Shown: positions 11,561-24,355, counted from the stretch's first letter. The stretch is 64,000 nt of DNA from Congeria kusceri (GCA_027627225.1 CM051038.1:41041341-41105340); one strand, 5' to 3'. Program-made: numbers and translations. Notes: a model not told the origin generated them from the sequence alone.

Positions 11561-12400
11561 AATTTTACATAAGCTGTATGGACAGGTTAAAGTTTTTCGG
11601 TAAGTAGGTTTCTCAGGAATGGATTAAGGGATTTCATTCAAACTTAGAACACGTATTTCCTATATTAAAATGAACTCATAGGCCAATTTTGATAACTCTA
11701 GTTGGAAATTTGTCAAAATTATGGGCCTTTTTACACTTAGAAATTTTACAAATTAGCTATATGGACAGGTTAAAGTTTTTGGGTAAGCTAGTTTCTCAAT
11801 TTTTTGTTTCCACTCTCAAACTCGAGAAAGGATTAAGCTATTGTAATGAAACTGCAAACATAGATACCTTATGGAGAGACCTCGGTAGGGATTGCATATG
11901 GGGTGGGTGGGGTCAAGGTCACTGTTACTAAAAATAGAAAAACGGTTTCCGCTCAATAACTTGAAAACAAATTGAGATATTTTAATAAAACTTAATACAT
12001 AGATACCTTATATCAAGACCTCACCTGGCATTGCATATGGGATGGGTGGGGTCAAGGTCAAGGTCACTGTTACTAACAATAGAAAACGGTTTCCGCTCAA
12101 TAACTTTAGAACACATTGAGATATTTTAATGAGACTTAATACATAGATACCTTATATCGAGACCTGGCTTGGAATCGCATATGGGGTGGGTGGGGTCAAG
12201 GTCACTGTTACTAAAAATAGAAAAACAGTTTCCGCTCAATAACTTAAAAACAAATTGAGATATTTTAATAAAACTTAATACATAGATACCTTATATCAAG
12301 ACCTCACCTGGCATTGCATATGGGATGGGTGGGGTCAAGGTCACTGTTACTAAAAATAGAAAAACGGTTTCCGCTCAATAACTTGAGAACGCATTGAGAT
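11561..12400 (+). repeat. Tandem array of ~140-bp units, left block
   Basis: After a segment shared with 9020-9180, units repeat with GGTTTCCGCTCAATAACTTG, TTAATACATAGATACCTTA, GGGGTGGGTGGGGTCAAG and GTCACTGTTACTAAAAATAG. Unit starts fall near 11942, 12085, 12226 and 12363. It lacks a 3' terminus because the 5' terminus of another element follows at 12401. Confidence 0.85.
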
Positions 12401-14294
12401 ATTTATGCCCCCCTTCGAAGAAGTGGGGGTATCTTGCTTTGCACCTGTCCGTCCGTCGGTCGGTCGGTAGGTCTGTCCGTAGACCATTTTGTTTCCGCAC
12501 GGTATCTTGAGAACGCTTTGACCTACGATCATGAAAGATGGTACACTGGTTACTTGGGAGGAAAGGAAGAACCCTATACATTTTGAGGTCAACAGGTCAA
12601 AGGTCAAGGTCACCGTTGCTTAAAATAGTAAAACGGTTTCCCCTCAATAACTTGAGAACACATTGAGATATTTTAATGAAACTTTATACATAGATACCTT
12701 ACATCGAGACCTCACTTGAATTGCATATGGGGTGGGTGGGGTCAATGTCAAGATCACCGTTACTAAAAATAGAAAAAACGGTAGACCATTTAGTCTCATG
12801 ATATCTTATTAACGCTTTGACCTACAATCATGAAAGCTGGTACGCTGGTTAATTGGGAGGAAAGGAAGAACCCTATAAATGTTTGAGGTCAACAGGTCAA
12901 AGGTCAAGGTCACTGTTGCTTAAAATAGAAAAACGGTTTCCCCTCAATAACTTGAGAATGCATTGAGATATTTTAATGAAACTTTATACATAGATACCTT
13001 ACTTCGAGACCTCGCTTGGGATTGCATATGGGGTGGGTGGGGTCAAGGTCACTGTTGCTAAAAATAGAAAAACGGTTTCCGCTCAATAACTTGAGAATGC
13101 ATTGAGATATTTTAATAAAACTTCGTACGTAGATACCTTATATTGAGACCTCGCTTGGGATTGCATATGGGGTGGGTACGGTCAAGGTCAATGTCACCGT
13201 TACTAAAAATAGAAAAACAGTTTCAGCTCAATAACTTGAGAACGCATTGAGATATTTTAATGAAACTTTATACATAGATACCTTATATTAAGACCTCGCT
13301 TGGGATTGCATATGGGGTGGGTGGGGTCAAGGTCACCATTACTAAAAATAGAAAAATGGTTTCCGCTCAATAACTTGAGAACGCATTGAGATATTTTAAT
13401 GAAACTTCATACATAGATACCATATATCAAGACCTCGCTTGGGATTGCTTATTAAAAAAAATTCTTAACAATTGCACATATTCACAACTTGTCTGCACGT
13501 CGGGTACAGACATCTCTTGTTTAATGAAACTTTATACATACATACCTTATATTGAGACCTGGCTTAGGATTGCATATGGGGTGGGTTGGGTCAAGTTCAC
13601 TTTTACTAAAAATTTTATTGATGTGCTGACTTGAATGCATTTCGTTAGAAAAATTTGGTCACTGTTACTGAAATAGAAAAACGGTTTCCGCTCAATAACT
13701 TGAGAACGCATCGAGATATTTAATGAAACTTAATACATACATACCTTATATTGAGACCTCACTTGGGATTGCATATAGGGTCAAGGTCACTGTTACTAAA
13801 TTAGAAAAACGGTTTCTGCTCAATAACTTGAGAATGCATTGAGATATTTTAATGAAATTTTATACATAGATAGCTTATATCAAGACCTCGCTTCAGATTG
13901 CGTATGGGATGGGTGGGATCAAGATCAACCTTATATCAAGACCTCGCTTCGGATTGCGTATGGGGTGGGTGGGGTCAAGATCAAGGTCACTATTACTAAA
14001 AATAAAAAAACAGTTTCCGATCAATAACTTGATAATGCATTGAGATATTTTAATGAAACTGAATACATTGATACCTTATATTGAGACCTCACTTGGGATT
14101 GCATATGGGGTGGGTGGGGTCAAGGTCAAGGTCACTTTTACTAAAAATTTTATTGATGTGCTGACTTAAATGCATTTCGTTAGAAAAATTTGGTTTTCGC
14201 GGAATTTCCATATTTCTGGTTTTAGAAAAAAAATGCCAGTAACTCTGACAAGCACAAGAAAAGTTGAGCCCGCTGTCCTCCGACAGCTCTTGTT
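12401..14294 (+). mobile_element. Non-autonomous Helentron-like element (HINE) with satellite core
   Basis: The 5' end TATGCCCCCC...GTGGGGGTAT forms a near-perfect hairpin. It leads through Cys/Arg-frame microsatellite-like CCGTCCGTCGGTCGG into about twelve units of the same ~140-bp satellite as the block to the left. The 3' end has GCTGTC-CTCC-GACAGC (14272-14287) followed directly by TCTTGTT, the terminal layout of Helentron-related non-autonomous elements (short 3' hairpin, T-rich end). Two longer units at the left carry GCTTTGACCTACRATCATGA, which is also present at 51780-51980. No protein is encoded; short frames here are by-products. Confidence 0.75.
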
Positions 14295-14780
14295 ACTTAA
14301 ATTCACTAAAAACACGGTTTCAGGACAATAACTCATGAAAGGCTCCTCATATTTTAATTATTTTTGGCACATACCAGCAGGGTTGTCATTATCAAATAAA
14401 ACAAGCGATTTTTATCTAAATCATGGCGATTTGGCCAGGGGTCTGGGGGGCCCCCTTGTGATATAATCTCTTGTTTTTTTTAGTTCCTTAAAAAAACAAC
14501 AGATTTTCTTATGATTTTAAACGATGAATGTGATCGGCGATCGGTTAATCATGACAACCCTGGTTCCAGGTAGGTGTAACACCATAAAATACAGGTCAGG
14601 TTCGACTTTGGTTGCCACTGAATGTTGACAGAGTTATGGCTCCTATTGAAATTAAATTTTTCCAAATACACTCTTTAGACATTTACAAATTAAACCATTC
14701 TCAATGTGTCCATTTTTTTCAAATGGATGCCATAGTTTTGTGACAAGGCCATATTGTGGGGGTATATTCGTCACTCATGT
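14295..14780 (+). repeat. Decayed minisatellite unit split by a MITE
   Basis: Sequence on each side of 14378-14562 (ACACGGTTTCAGGACAATAAC..., then AACACCATAAAATACAGGTCAG...) is a single diverged unit of the family at 8386-8945. It ends with GGGGGTATATTC, a GTCAC-TCAT-GTGAC hairpin (14772-14785) and a T-rich tail. Confidence 0.6.
14378..14562. mobile_element. hAT-like MITE, CAGGGTTGTCAT ends
   Basis: CAGGGTTGTCATTAT at the left is mirrored by ATCATGACAACCCTG at the right. CAGGG-type ends are typical of hAT elements. The expected 8-bp duplication is not intact (CATACCAG versus GTTCCAGG), so the insertion is old. The 185-bp length leaves no coding capacity. Confidence 0.65.
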
Positions 14781-14952
14781 GACAATTCTAGTTTTAGTCT
14801 AACCCACAATTCCATCATGGACAATTTTTCCTTAATTCAACGCGATTTAGAACTGATTCTATTGCAATACGATCATTGTGATCGCGAATGATCAGCATGG
14901 GCGTTGTCGAGATTGATTACATGTTGGACCAGCACGAACTGGTTGAACTTAT

Positions 14953-16086
14953 GGACGTTCGCAACAATTTTTAAAAAATAGGGGTCACCGGCCTTGTTCC
15001 CAAAATATTCGGGTTAAAATACGGTACCTGTCGAAGCCTTTTTTACAGTTTGTGTGACTAGCAATGTTCAATTATATAAAGCGTTCGTATTCAAACAAGG
15101 ACACAGATTTTTTAATGCATCTGTTTTTAATGTTTCATTTGGCAATATACAAGTGGAGTTTAATGATAACACGCGCTTTATCTATAGTTACCATTTAAAC
15201 AAATGACTTTTAATAGACACTTTATGAGGTTAATTATGCATTTAATATGTCTTTGAAAACATCACTAAATAATCAAACATACAAATATATTTTGTTCCAA
15301 ACGACAGTTTGTTAAAAAATTACATATACATGTGTCATTGTATACTGAAACTAAATCAGTTTTAGAAAATAGGGGTCACTGGCCTTTTTCCGGAAATATT
15401 GGGTTTTGAATACGGTACCTGTCGAAGCCCCTTTTTTCAGTTTGGATTTTTAATCAATGTCTTAAGTATATCAAACAAGGTTATGGTTCTTTCAACTGAT
15501 GTGTTTTCACATGTCTTGTTTGGCAATATACAAGTGTATTTTGGTAATAAAAAAGTGCTTTAGCTTTAATTACTGTTAAAATAATGAATTTGACTGGACA
15601 TTGATGTAGGTCAAATGGGTACTAAATATACCTTCTAAAACGTCATTTATTATGCATCAATATATTGTGTTCCAAACGACAGATTTTCTTAAATTTTTGC
15701 ACATACATGCACCAATGTATACTTACACCAAAACATTAATAAAAAGAATGGGTCACCAAACTTGTTTTCGAGATATTGGACTTTAAATAGGGTACCTGTG
15801 TAGCCTTTTTCATGTTTCGTGTTTATGTAAACAAAGTATCAATTGCCAAAATAGAAGGGAGATATTTAATGGATCTTTCTTTAAGTAATTTGTGTGGCCA
15901 TACATTGTATACGTGTGCTTGTAATTATTATAATGCTTTATGAACTTTTAACCATTGACTGGAACTTAATGACTTACAAAGAGTCATATTTTTTTATTGA
16001 AATTAGTATATACCTATGTACAATAAAGAAACAATGAAGCAAAAGGAGAAATTAACCCAATTATTTTCTTTTTGTTGCAAACGTCT
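14953..16086. mobile_element. TTAA-inserting non-autonomous element, copy 1
   Basis: Ends are GGACGTTCGCAACAA (left) and TTGTTGCAAACGTCT (right), with TTAA after the right end (16087-16090) and a decayed TTAT at the left. The inside holds three ~380-bp tandem units starting near 14979, 15370 and 15744, each with GGGGTCAC...TACGGTACCTGTCGAAGCC. Copy 2 at 18857-20006 has the same ends and core. The target site suits piggyBac or Kolobok; the AGAC start argues against typical piggyBac CCY ends, so Kolobok-like is the better guess. Confidence 0.75.
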
Positions 16087-16188
16087 TTAAGAGAACGGAC
16101 ACTTGCATCTCTGTAGAGCTCAGAGAGAGTCACTGCACAAGGTGAGCGGCTAAAGTACCAGCATTGTGCAATCCACTACATATGGCCC

Positions 16189-17310
16189 TTAACTCCTAGT
16201 CTGAAATGAAGGCACGTACTCTTCACCCACAGAATCAATCACCGGATGCGCCGCTGCACTGAGGACAGGAACTGATGGTTGGAACTGGGTGAGCATGGCC
16301 ATCATTGTAGCCAACCACAGCTTGGCTAGTTCTTGGGTTACAAACCTATGAGTAGCCTGTATGTGGAACTGTTCCTGTCGCCGATGACAATACATGGACC
16401 TCTATGCATTCACCAGCTGACATCAGAGATCTGAAAACAGCATCGGTTCTTGCTCTCATATATATATAGTTGGGGTCTGTTAATTAATGTTCGCTCCCTG
16501 TTGATTGGCTATCGCTCTCTGTTGCTTGATGCTCGCTCTCTGTTGTACATTGTTCTCTGTCTGTTGATAGGTGGTCGCTCCCTGTTGTACGATTATCTCT
16601 ATCTGTTGTTGAAAGGTGGTCTTCGGTTCATCTGTAGTCAATATTTGCTCCTCCGCAGTTGCCGTGGATGTATGTTGTCCTACGGTTGCTTTAGATCTCA
16701 GATCTTCCAACGTCGCTGGAGTTACTACTCGAAGGACTGAGGCAGTTGCCTTCCCAGACTTTGTCTGCAACGATTGTCAAAAAAAAGAGTTATATTCAGT
16801 CATACTATTCAATACACTTGTTTTGTGATCACTTAATAGCATTGATAACAAATCACGGGAAATACATACATTTTTGGGTCACATTCTACCAGCATGAACT
16901 AATAGTCGGAAATGTTAGGATAGAGTCGAATAATATAACTGGAATTCCATCGGAAATTTCTGTTTCTGTTATCTTGAAAAAACATCACTGATTGCCACAT
17001 AATTATGAAGCAGTTTTGTGCCCACTACCATGATTGGACACACATTCATGACAAGATGTCTCGTATTTCACATTTACCAGAAACGATTGCATTAGCAACA
17101 TGAACAGTTTTGCAAAGGCATCAAGGCTGACCCACATTTATACAATGTATAAAGTATTGCTTCGTTGTTGCTCTATGTGATGATTAATTAATGATTTTAA
17201 TGAACTATACCTTTTTCCCTTTTTTGCTGTGGTACATTGATGACCTTCCACTTGGTCTTCATCTGCGATTCTCCCCCATTGCATGCGGTAGGTCTGTCCC
17301 ACGATCACCT
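16189..17310 (-). pseudogene. Decayed gene with SANT/MADF-like exon and Gln-rich linker
   Basis: Minus-strand pieces line up in order. Near 17220-17300 the translation gives NGGESQMKTKWKVI, resembling the third helix of SANT/Myb-like DNA-binding domains in transposon-derived factors. At 16480-16770 a Thr/Ala-rich stretch leads into repeated QQ motifs (VQQGATTYQQTENNVQQ). At 16189-16395 a frame contains TQELAKLWLATMMAMLTQF. Frame changes between the pieces and missing splice sites suggest a pseudogene, though a real gene with introns is possible. I cannot name the family with certainty. Confidence 0.3.
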
Positions 17311-18816
17311 ATATCGGAATAAACATATTATAATAAATTATCAACATTACTTTTGGAGCAATTTAGTTGCTAACAAACAACCAAACCAACAATAACATAA
17401 CCTCCTTGGTGTAGGTTAGATAGGCAGATTTACAGTCATGCGGAAGCCTCATGATTAACTGGGGATTAATTCACCAAGGTGCTGAAAAAGGTGTTTAAAC
17501 AGATCTTTTTACATCCTTCCATAAGTATGCTTTTAGAAATAATAATCTGAGTAGGTGCTGCATATGGGTCAGGTTTACTGTCAGGGTCAATATTGATAAA
17601 GCTCCAGAAGAAAATGTTAATTAAAAAAAATCTAATTAATTGTAAAAATTAAAAATAAATATTTAAAATATAGTAAAACTGTGTCTGTTCACTGTTGATG
17701 AGAATAAAACATTTGAGTGGAAGAGAAACTTACTTGAGGAATTTTATCACTTTAACAAATTTACCCAGATATTAAGTAATAATAAGATTATTAAATTCTT
17801 TGGTGGTTGAGGCCTACATGCCCAAATCGTGTGCAAAATGGTTTGCTCTTAGATTTGTAACAGATCGTGCTATAAACTTCATAATGATTTCCTTAATTGT
17901 TGCAAAACACCTCTGCATGGCAGGGTTAGGCTGAAGAATGCACCTTCTGCAAATGGCTTATCAGATCTTGTTATTGCATTTAAAAAGTGGAAGTATATAG
18001 GATGATTATGTGTGATAGAATTTTGACCTGTGCTGCAAAAATGGGTCCTATGGATGAAAAATCACATTTTCAGTTTTTTACATTTTCATTTAGTACTATC
18101 TTTACGAAATAAAACACTGAAACAATTATGCTTCTATCATTTTTATTTTTTGAGATATTGCCAGAAACGTAATACCACCGTTTAATACAAAATGTAATAT
18201 TTTGTGCACTTTATATCACTTATATTGATATACAAACAATACACAATGACTACACTATTATCAAAGACTATACTACAGTTGTATAAAATAAATAATTATT
18301 TTTCATTTTGTCCTCACATTGTTACAAAAAATGTTTTCAAACAGTTTCCATGGTAACCAAATTAGAAAATGAGTTATTTAGATTAAAAAGTGTGTGCACA
18401 TTACCAATTTCAATTATTTTACCAAAATCTTTGTGAACACATTGTTTTTGCATATTAGTATCTTATTTAGAAGCTTATAAATGTACATTGTTTGTGATAA
18501 TTGCACTGGCATGAAATATTTTTACAAACCTGTTGGAATCAATTTACATCTATGTAGGTTTAATAATAATAAACTGTGTTACTGATATGATATCCATAAT
18601 ATTTGTTTCTATCGGCCAATATACTTCTTTTTAATATGCACACTACAGCTGATGCATAAAAGATTCATTTCATCGAATGCACACATTTTTTAATAAAGTA
18701 ACAGTCTCCATAGCAACAGCATTTTAGATGCTAATGGGGCAGTATAACAAACAAGCATGCAATAACATGTAAAACAAGATACATGTAATAGAGTATAATA
18801 AGATACTGGTACATAT
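17311..18816. other. AT-rich stretch, nothing recognised
   Basis: No protein-like frame, tandem repeat or clear inverted repeat was seen. Confidence 0.45.
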
Positions 18817-18856
18817 ACTGGGCTAGTATTCAAAAATTTCCTAAGGGAAATCTTAA

Positions 18857-20006
18857 AGACGTTCGCAACAATTTCCTTCAATTTCTTTCCAACGACAGAT
18901 TTTCTTAAAAATTGGCACAAACATGCATGCATCAATGTATCCTAAAACTAAAACAGTCTTAAAAAATAGGGGTCACCGGCCTTTTTCCGGAAATATTAAA
19001 TTTTGAATACGGTACCTGTCGAAGCCTTTTTTCAGTTTGTGTTACTTAGAATGTTGAATAAAATAAAGCGTTTATATTCAAACAAAGATGGAGATTTTTA
19101 AATGCATCTTTTTTTTAATGTTTCGTTTGGCAATATACAAGTGCAGTTCAAGATAAAACGCGCTTTATCTACAGTTATCATTTAGCAAATGACTTGTAAT
19201 GGACAATGAACGAGGTTAATTATGCATTAAATATGCCTGTAAAAACATCAATAATTTATCAAATATACGAATATCTTTTGTTCTAAACGACAGATTTTGT
19301 TAAAAGATCCCACATACATGCGTCATTGTTTACTGAAACTAAAATAGTCTTAGAAAATAGGGGTCACCGGCCTTGTTCCAGAAATATTGGGTTTTGAATA
19401 CGGGACCTGTCGAAGCCCCTTTTTCAGTTTGGATTTTTATCAATGTTTTATGTATATTGGATAGTTTGTTTTTTCAAACAAGGCACCAAAACATTAATAA
19501 AAAGAATGGCTCACCAAACTTGTTTGGGAAATATTGGATTTCATAAAGGGTACCTGCGTAGCCTTTTTCCTGTTTCGTTTTAACATACATAAACAATGTA
19601 TCAATAGAACGGATATATTTAACGGATCATTTCTGAACAGTTTGTTTGGGAATACATTGCATAAGTGTGTTTGGGAATACATTGCATAAGTGTGTTTGGG
19701 AATACATTGCATAAGTGTGTTTGGGAATACATTGCATAAGTGTGTTTGGGAATACATTGCATAGTGTGTTTGGGAATACATTACATAGTGTGTTTGGGAA
19801 TACATTGCATAAGTGTGTTTGGGAATACATTGCATAAGTGTGTTTTTGATTATTATATATGCTTTATAAACTGTTACTATTAAAAATAATTATTTTTTGA
19901 ATGGACATTAGAGATGAAATTAGTATATTGTAACCTATATACAATAAAGAAAACATGAAGCAAAAGGAGAAATTAACCCAAGTATTTCTTTTTGTTGCGA
20001 ACGTCT
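18857..20006. mobile_element. TTAA-inserting non-autonomous element, copy 2 (intact ends)
   Basis: Perfect 15-bp terminal inverted repeats AGACGTTCGCAACAA are flanked by TTAA on both sides (18853-18856, 20007-20010). The 1150-bp interior has the same GGGGTCACCGGCC...TACGGTACCTGTCGAAGCC units as copy 1. One internal region has expanded into a 25-bp minisatellite that copy 1 lacks. There is no coding capacity. Confidence 0.85.
19643..19842 (+). repeat. Eight-copy 25-bp minisatellite inside the TTAA element
   Basis: The unit TGTTTGGGAATACATTGCAT plus AAGTG is repeated eight times with near-identity. Two copies have a short deletion (ATAGTG instead of ATAAGTG). The homologous place in copy 1 (near 15895) has one related unit, GTGTGGCCATACATTGTATA. 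Minus-strand frames here are only repeat translation. Confidence 0.95.
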
Positions 20007-20208
20007 TTAAATAGTGCTTATGTGTTATACATGTGTTAATTATTTCTGTTTACAAAATCATAAAGTACTAAACACCTAAGCAATTTTTACTAGTTGAAAA
20101 CATTTAAATATAAAAATACTTTTTCATGAAACCTCCATAGACTTGAAGAATTGTGCGATTTAAAAAACTTAGGTTTTCCCTATAGAGTTTTGTGAATAGA
20201 GCCCTGGT

Positions 20209-20972
20209 CAAATTAACACGAATTTTAGAGCTTTTGTTAAGATTAACAGTTATGGAAAAACATTCCTTTTGTCCAGTTATGATCAAACATTATTGAATGT
20301 GTACACATTAAAACAAACATTCAACACGTTCATCTTTGTCTTTGATGATCCCATTTAGGAACTAGAGGTAATTGGCAGGTTAGCAACAGTTGTATGACAA
20401 AACTGTCAGATTTCATCATGGGGATACCACTGCCTTTCTGACGACAAACGGTGAAACCTGGTCCAAATATTTGGTTCGCCATTGCATCAGTCTGAAGGTT
20501 GACACCTGGCCTCCCCACATTTTACTTTTACCTCAGGACCATCAGTAAGCTTTCAACAAGAGGTGCATCTACATTCTACTGAAGAAACCTGATTTGGCAT
20601 ATTATGGGCATACTGACACGACTTCATGACTGTTGTGGCTGTGTCCTGTATAAATAGTACAGTACAAGTACCAGTATTCTTTTGTAAACAATAATCCCTC
20701 ATGATTTTTTTGTAATTATAGTTCATAAATATAAACTTAATATAATATAATTTAATGTCATTCATTAACTATCAAGTCCTTAATAGATGTGTTTTTTAAT
20801 TAAAATGTACAAATAGTAGGGATTTCTTATGGCATTCATCATCAGATTAATCTCTCAAGCTCGGTATGGTTTCTGTAATTTGATGACATGATCATCAAAT
20901 ATCATGTGGACTACTACTGGGTTCATAGTTCATAATACCTGCATGGTTACAGCATCCATATTTCACTGTTTG
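20209..20972. other. AT-rich flank, nothing firmly recognised
   Basis: Two short minus-strand frames (20330-20518, 20553-20765) lie downstream of the transposase remnant. They could be decayed exons, but neither has a motif that I recognise. Confidence 0.35.
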
Positions 20973-21402
20973 TTTTCCCACAGCCAAAAATGCCAGTCAC
21001 TTGATAACTTGGTGGGGCCAGCCAGCATCAAGGAGTATTCGATCCCCTAGTGTATTCCTTCAAAATATAAAGTTAAGATAGCAATTTTAAGATAGAGTAT
21101 CCAACAAATGAAGATATTCTGTTAAATACATTAGGCTTTGGGACTATTTTTTAAACAATGTGGAAAATGTGCACATTTTCCAAGGTAATAAATTAAATCA
21201 TCCAAGTGTCAAAGAAAATAACATGTGAATTGTATATGAATTATGTATAACTTAAAGCATTTTAAGGCAGAATACTTACCTGTCAATTTTCTCCACACAG
21301 CATAGACCAGGACAGTATTATGTTTATTCTGTCCATTGCAGTTGTTGCAGTGGAATGGAGCATACCTCTCACCAAGACCATAGTATTTAAGGTAGGAAGC
21401 TT
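20973..21402 (-). pseudogene. Remnant of an uncharacterised transposase-like protein (HADNCxGQNKN type)
   Basis: Minus-strand translation of about 21285-21402 reads YYGLGERYAPFHCNNCNGQN, then KHNTVLVYAVWRKLT. A second segment at about 20973-21043 reads YSLMLAGPTKLSSDWHFW. From memory, both match blocks of a protein family that is abundant in invertebrates and fish, with H-A-D-N-C-x-G-Q-N-K-N and FxLAGHTKFxPDxxFG. The spacing of about 240 bp could be an intron or an indel. It differs from the transposase at 27675-30380. Missing ends and the loss of H-A-D suggest a dead copy. Confidence 0.45.
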
Positions 21403-24237
21403 ATAGCAGGGTGGGCCCATTTTTCTGGCGCCAAGCCTTCATATGCAAGATAAAACACTTGCTTCTGTAAAAAAAAAATAAAACAAATATAGTTTTTGCT
21501 GTTGCATCACAGACACCTTCTTTCTGGTGGATTCAGCCAACCTAACAGTTTTCTGAACATTACATTAACCTAATTTCTAAACACAGCATATATCAAAATT
21601 TTGTACAAATTCCACCAGAAGTTTTGACAAATATGTTTGATGACAAAATTGCAACAAAACAAGTTCAATTTTATTTTTAAACAAGAAATGTCTTTAAAAA
21701 AGATAATTGGCGTTGAAATTAATATTGAGATTTCATTTAAAAATTACTTAAACAGATGGCCAAGATGATCGGTTACGTGACTTCTCAGACCCCAGTTTGT
21801 TTGGTCCCCACCAATATTAGGAGACTTATTGGACCCCAGATTTTTCGGACACTATAAGAAAACTTCTCGGACCCAAAAGTTAATTTGAGATAAATTTATT
21901 AATTTAAAAATTAAATAAAATTATCATTAATATCTATGCTTTGAATGAACCAATCATACAGCTCCATGTTTCCACCATGTTAATATGAATAACCAAAATA
22001 ATTTAGGGTAACATAATTGTTATCTGAATTTGTAAAGCCAATTTTTACAAATTAACAATGTAAAAACATAATTTTGCGAATGAATTAAAATTATTATGTA
22101 TCAGACAAGTCTATACAGTTATTTATAGCACCGGTAATATGCCATTCATGTTAGTTATCTGTTATAATAACGGTCTGAAGACAAATAAGCATTTATACTG
22201 TGAATCCCAATAAAAAGCAATAGTCAGGGAACATTCAGCGATTTTTGAAATGTTAAGACTTTATTTTTGATAACGCAACCATAAAAATTCATTAGACTAT
22301 GACGATTTTATATTATATCAGTATAAATATGATATATCAGGGGTTCCTGTGTATAATTAGTATTGCAAATTGTGTATTCATGCTACGCGAATAACAGTTC
22401 GACGTATTCCGAATCTTCTTTCATAACATTTTATTTAGAAAATGTAGCATCTTTTTATAGATTAAATACCATCTACTGGAGGAGTTGATAGAAAGATGAT
22501 AGAAAGATGCAATTATAAATAATCGTTAATGAATCGTAACAACAATTTTAATTCAAATTAACAGTAAGTTTGTAAATATAAATTCCCCCATTTACGAGTA
22601 TATTAACACAGCTATACAACTGATGATACGCGCTATTTTTAGAATGACACTACTGTTTATTATGTAATGAACTCACTAGAATCAATGGGCTACATGGAAC
22701 GGCAACACTGTGAATGAGATTTAGGAATGGGAACATTGCACAATTGCTATATATAGAGCGTAACGTTTATATAAATGTAGGCTAAACAAAATAGTTATTT
22801 CGTTACGTGAATGAATATAGCATTCTGTTTATGGCATACAATGAGAAAATACGTTCATAATTAGCCTCAGTTCTAGAGTATATGTTGAAGATATGTTTAT
22901 AACTTCATTTTAACCGGTTATGTAAACAATTATGTAAATTTTTAATCCCCAAAAGTATGCAACAGTTATTGGTATACATTAAACCATTGTTTGAAGTTTG
23001 AATTCCCTAGAATTGAAAATTTGCCCAATTCTATTGGCATTAAATTTTCCCGCTGCATAATTATCGCAAGAAAATCTGGGTCAAAAGTGATCTTAGACAG
23101 CTACGCAGAAAGTTTCTGTACTCATGTTATCATTAAATACTATTTCAAGTAGTAAAAACTCCTGCAGACATATGTATTGTTTGATAGTTTGGTTGGTAAA
23201 ATGACCTTACAGTTTTAAAAGCAATGAGGCGGGTCAATCAGGCCATGCCTTAAATTCATTCAGCGCTCTTAAAAAACAATCCACCTATGATATAAGAAAC
23301 CGTGCACCTGTCGGGGCTTCTTAGGGTTCCTGCTATGAGCCAGCCGATCAGAATTCACAAACCATAAGAAACGTCTAGAAGAACACAACTTGCTTTTTTT
23401 AAAGTTTGTTTATGCAGTAAAGTTTCTTTACCAATTGTTATTGTTAATAGTATCTTAATACTAATAATTAGAAATGTTTATTGGTTTCAATGACAATTTT
23501 AAAAATTACTCATGCAAAAACAATGCGCAGGCATGAGTTAGTCTATATGACAAAAATGCATATTACATTAATAATGTATTGAAGACTTCCATTAACATTT
23601 AATGGCATAATTATGTTCGCATTTTAGAAATAAAAAGTAAAGCCTTTGCAAAATTTTCTTATCAAAACTAGTACACTTATAATATGTATGTGAGTTTTTA
23701 ACGTTATTTTATTAAGAAATTACAATTTGAAATTGCCGCCACTTGAATATATTGTCTGACAAAATTACTTCCGGGTCAAACTTACATGGAAAGGGAAATA
23801 ATTTGATAGATAAACAATGACAACAACAGAAAATGCCATACGTACCTGTTGAAATTGGTTTTCCATGTATAAAGTCCAACAATACAGCTGTTATGTTAAA
23901 ATTAACCAAAAAAACAATGACATTGTTTACACAAATGGCGACCAGCGACACCTTCCGCTCGGGGGAATTTACCCTAATAAACTGGTTACAAAACAGTAAC
24001 ATTTATTGATTTCACAATATTTAAGGGATAAAGAGATAAAGTTTGTTACTTATGACATTTTCTATCAAAATCACTGCATATTAATGACATGCACGCTTAA
24101 TTAAACAAGGAAATAATTGGAGAAAACCGTGTAGAAATTTTAATCTCGTTTATTCTCGATAACGTCGTTACCGCCACAGGACTCATTTTCGCTGACCGCG
24201 TCACAATTAAGAAATCATTTTCAATTTATTGTTGTTA
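21403..24237. other. Long AT-rich stretch, nothing recognised
   Basis: No protein-like frame, tandem array or clear paired termini was seen. GGTCCCCACCAATATTAGG and related CTCGGACCC phrases near 21780-21880 look like a degraded short repeat. Confidence 0.4.
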
Positions 24238-24355
24238 ATTGACCAATAAACAACGATTTAGAGTTCTGATGCATAGGAATTAAACCACGAGAGCGTAAGC
24301 CCGCGTTGTTTAATGGCCACGTAGCAGAACAACAAAGAGTTGTTTATTGGCCGAT
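24238..24355. repeat. Short inverted repeat, possible small MITE
   Basis: ATTGACCAATAAACAAC at 24238-24254 is inverted at 24339-24355 (GTTGTTTATTGGCCGAT), enclosing about 85 bp. No target duplication is evident. A related GTTGTTTATTCGG occurs near 24473. Confidence 0.4.

Larger units (their letters stand above)
18817..20208. mobile_element. Palindromic MITE interrupted by the nested TTAA element
   Basis: The left arm 18817-18856 (ACTGGGCTAGTATTCAAAAA, then TTCCTAAGGGAAATC) is the imperfect inverse of the right arm 20168-20208 (CTTAGGTTTTCCCTATAGAG, then TGTGAATAGAGCCCTGG). The TTAA element sits between them, so this older element supplied the target site. Confidence 0.55.

Noticed and set aside
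19643..19842. Regular direct repeats that could suggest a CRISPR array
   Set aside because: The 25-bp units are contiguous with no unique spacers, no cas genes are present, and the DNA is animal. It is a minisatellite.
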